Under the pieces are notes generated by a model, which searched no databases, had not been told where the DNA came from, and saw only the letters and a program-made list of their open reading frames with translations. Below, one piece after another: positions 42,001-43,243 of a DNA stretch of 43,243 nucleotides. Within the stretch, counting starts at the first letter, position 1. Every line of letters starts with the position of its first letter. The DNA is from Geodermatophilus sp. DF01-2. GTDB lineage: Bacteria; Actinomycetota; Actinomycetes; Mycobacteriales; Geodermatophilaceae. Both the position numbers and the translations under genes were made by a program. Location: positions 1 to 43,243 of the forward strand of contig NZ_SPQN01000026.1 in the NCBI RefSeq assembly GCF_004571065.1. Direction: 5' to 3'.

Positions 42001-42060
42001 CCGGCCCCGCCTAGAGGCTCGTGCCGAGCCTGCGAGGCATGAGGAAGGCGGGGTCCTTCA
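42001..42060 (-). repeat. Intergenic repeat, copy F (degenerate)
   Basis: Reading the minus strand, it begins AAGGACCCCGCC, has CTCGCAGGCTCGG in the middle and ends GGCGGGGCCG, a weakened version of copies B and E. It fills the 62-base gap before smc and overlaps the region where an smc ribosome site would be. Confidence 0.5.
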
Positions 42061-42061
42061 A

Positions 42062-43243
42062 CTGTTTCTCTCGAGCCTGACGCTGAAGGGCTTCAAGTCC
42101 TTCGCGTCCGCGACGACCCTGCGCCTCGAGCCGGGGATCACCGCCGTCGTCGGCCCCAACGGCTCCGGGAAGTCCAACGTCGTCGACGCCATCGCCTGGG
42201 TCCTGGGCGAGCAGGGCGCGAAGAGCCTGCGCGGCGGCAAGATGGAGGACGTGATCTTCGCCGGCACCGCCGGCCGCCCCGCTCTCGGCCGGGCCGAGGT
42301 CACCCTCACCATCGACAACGCCGACGGCGCGCTGCCGATCGACTACACCGAGGTCTCGATCACCCGGCGCATGTACCGCTCCGGGGAGAGCGAGTACGAG
42401 ATCAACGGCGACAAGGTCCGGCTGCTCGACGTCCAGGAGCTGCTCAGCGACTCCGGCATCGGCCGGGAGATGCACGCGTCGTCGGCCAGGGCCAGCTCGA
42501 CGCCGTCCTCTCCGGCCGTCCCGAGGACCGCCGCGCCTTCATCGAGGAGGCCGCCGGCGTCCTCAAGCACCGCAAGCGCAAGGAGAAGGCGCTCCGCAAG
42601 CTCGACGCGATGCAGGCCAACCTCGACCGGCTCGCCGACCTCACCGCCGAGCTGCGCCGCCAGCTCAAGCCCCTGGGACGGCAGGCCGAGGTGGCCCGCC
42701 GCGCCGCCGGCGTGCAGGCCGACCTCCGCGACGCCCGGCTGCGGCTGCTCGCCGACGACCTGGTGCAGCTGCGCGACGCCCTGGACGAGGACGTCGCCGA
42801 CGAGACCGCCGCCCGGCAGCGGCGTACCGCCGTCGAGGCCGACCTGGCGCGGACGTCGCAGCGCGAGGCGGCGCTGGAGACCCAGCTGGCCGCCGACGCC
42901 CCGCTGCTGGCCGCCGCGCAGGACACCTGGTACCGGCTCTCCGCCCTCGGCGAGCGTTTCCGCGGCATCGCCCAGCTGGCCGCCGAGCGCTCCCGCCACC
43001 TCTCCGCGTCACCGCCCGCGACCGCCGTCGGCCGGGACCCCGACCAGCTGGAGGCCGAGGCCGAGCGGGTCGCCGCCACCGAGACGCAGCTCGCCGCCGG
43101 GCTGGACGCCGAACGGGGTCGGCTGGCCGCCGCCGTCGCCACCCGCGGCGAGCTGGAGACCGCACTCGCCGAGGCCGAGCGCGCCTGGGTCGCTGCCGCC
43201 CGGGCCCTCGCCGATCGCCGGGAGGGGCTGGCCCGGCTCTCCG
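42062..43243 (+). CDS. smc: Chromosome partition protein SMC, N-terminal part with an apparent frameshift
   Basis: The frame gives [14 protein letters not shown], then Walker [21 protein letters not shown], then [14 protein letters not shown] and [17 protein letters not shown], ending GIGREMH at 42475. The next expected words, [19 protein letters not shown], are present but one frame over, so one C is missing (CACGC instead of CACCGC). The coiled coil then continues in the new frame to the window end. SMC is an ABC-type ATPase that compacts and segregates chromosomes. No ATG, GTG or TTG precedes the conserved start; CTG 42062 is the only candidate. Sequencing error or true mutation cannot be told apart here. 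Confidence 0.8.
   Translation, partial: MFLSSLTLKGFKSFASATTLRLEPGITAVVGPNGSGKSNVVDAIAWVLGEQGAKSLRGGKMEDVIFAGTAGRPALGRAEVTLTIDNADGALPIDYTEVSITRRMYRSGESEYEINGDKVRLLDVQELLSDSGIGREMHASSARASSTPSSPAVPRTAAPSSRRPPASSSTASARRRRSASSTRCRPTSTGSPTSPPSCAASSSPWDGRPRWPAAPPACRPTSATPGCGCSPTTWCSCATPWTRTSPTRPPPGSGVPPSRPTWRGRRSARRRWRPSWPPTPRCWPPRRTPGTGSPPSASVSAASPSWPPSAPATSPRHRPRPPSAGTPTSWRPRPSGSPPPRRSSPPGWTPNGVGWPPPSPPAASWRPHSPRPSAPGSLPPGPSPIAGRGWPGSP

Overview
The window is about 43 kb of very GC-rich DNA carrying ordinary, densely packed chromosomal genes. GTG starts are frequent and many neighbouring genes overlap by 4 bases (GTGA or ATGA). No plasmid, phage, insertion sequence, CRISPR array or rRNA was seen. 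Protein similarity recognised by eye, and the gene order, point to an actinomycete. The order serA, leuB, FAH hydrolase, gltX, IclR regulator, leuC, leuD, mutT1, ppk, cofC, gpsA, ddl, DUF3515, thiL, DAK, recG, rsmD, coaD, sepIVA, DUF177, rnc, mutM, acyP, smc follows the Mycobacterium tuberculosis Rv2996c-Rv2922c neighbourhood from memory. A phosphatidylcholine-synthase-like protein and the style of the intergenic repeats suggest Geodermatophilaceae (Blastococcus/Geodermatophilus/Modestobacter type), but this is inference.

Layout. 1-1248 (minus): two small membrane proteins. 1434-5930 (plus): serA and leuB, then cimA behind a leader region that looks like an attenuator, with a 10-codon leader peptide containing Ile-Leu-Ile, a hairpin and a T-tailed terminator. 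6008-7715: ABM-domain and VOC-domain genes on the minus strand, divergent from an FAH-family hydrolase. 7712-10872: gltX, a CPBP membrane protease whose stop codon lies inside tRNA-Gln, and two nearly identical tRNA-Glu units. 11017-13824: galT-galK and a doubly damaged sodium/solute symporter. 13802-15947: an ArsR-type regulator with an M23 peptidase (minus) and a Uma2 gene. 15993-18806: IclR regulator (NdgR/LtbR type) divergent from leuCD around a palindrome. 18902-22622 (minus): cofC/fbiD, ppk, mutT1. 23137-26125 (plus): plsC, gpsA, a Cys/Met-metabolism PLP enzyme. 26196-29954: Pcs-like enzyme (minus), ddl and a lipoprotein (plus), a stand-alone Lrp ligand-binding domain and DUF3515 (minus). 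30047-32218 (plus): thiL, GNAT, cytidylate-kinase-like. 32537-32728: rpmB (minus). 32892-42000 (plus): fakA-like DAK gene, recG, rsmD, coaD, sepIVA, DUF177, rpmF, rnc, mutM, acyP, a small coiled-coil protein. 42062-end: the beginning of smc, with an apparent one-base deletion.

The genes serve amino-acid synthesis (Ser, Leu, Ile), tRNA charging, cell-wall and phospholipid precursors, cofactor F420, thiamine and CoA synthesis, polyphosphate and nucleotide-pool sanitation, ribosomal proteins, RNA processing and DNA repair. Recurring themes are TANNNT hexamers 6-8 bases before start codons (probable leaderless transcripts), a family of GC-rich inverted repeats after gene ends, and two genes whose only plausible start codon is CTG. 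The most interesting candidate is the cimA attenuator. Two one-C deletions (symporter and smc) may be true mutations or sequencing errors.
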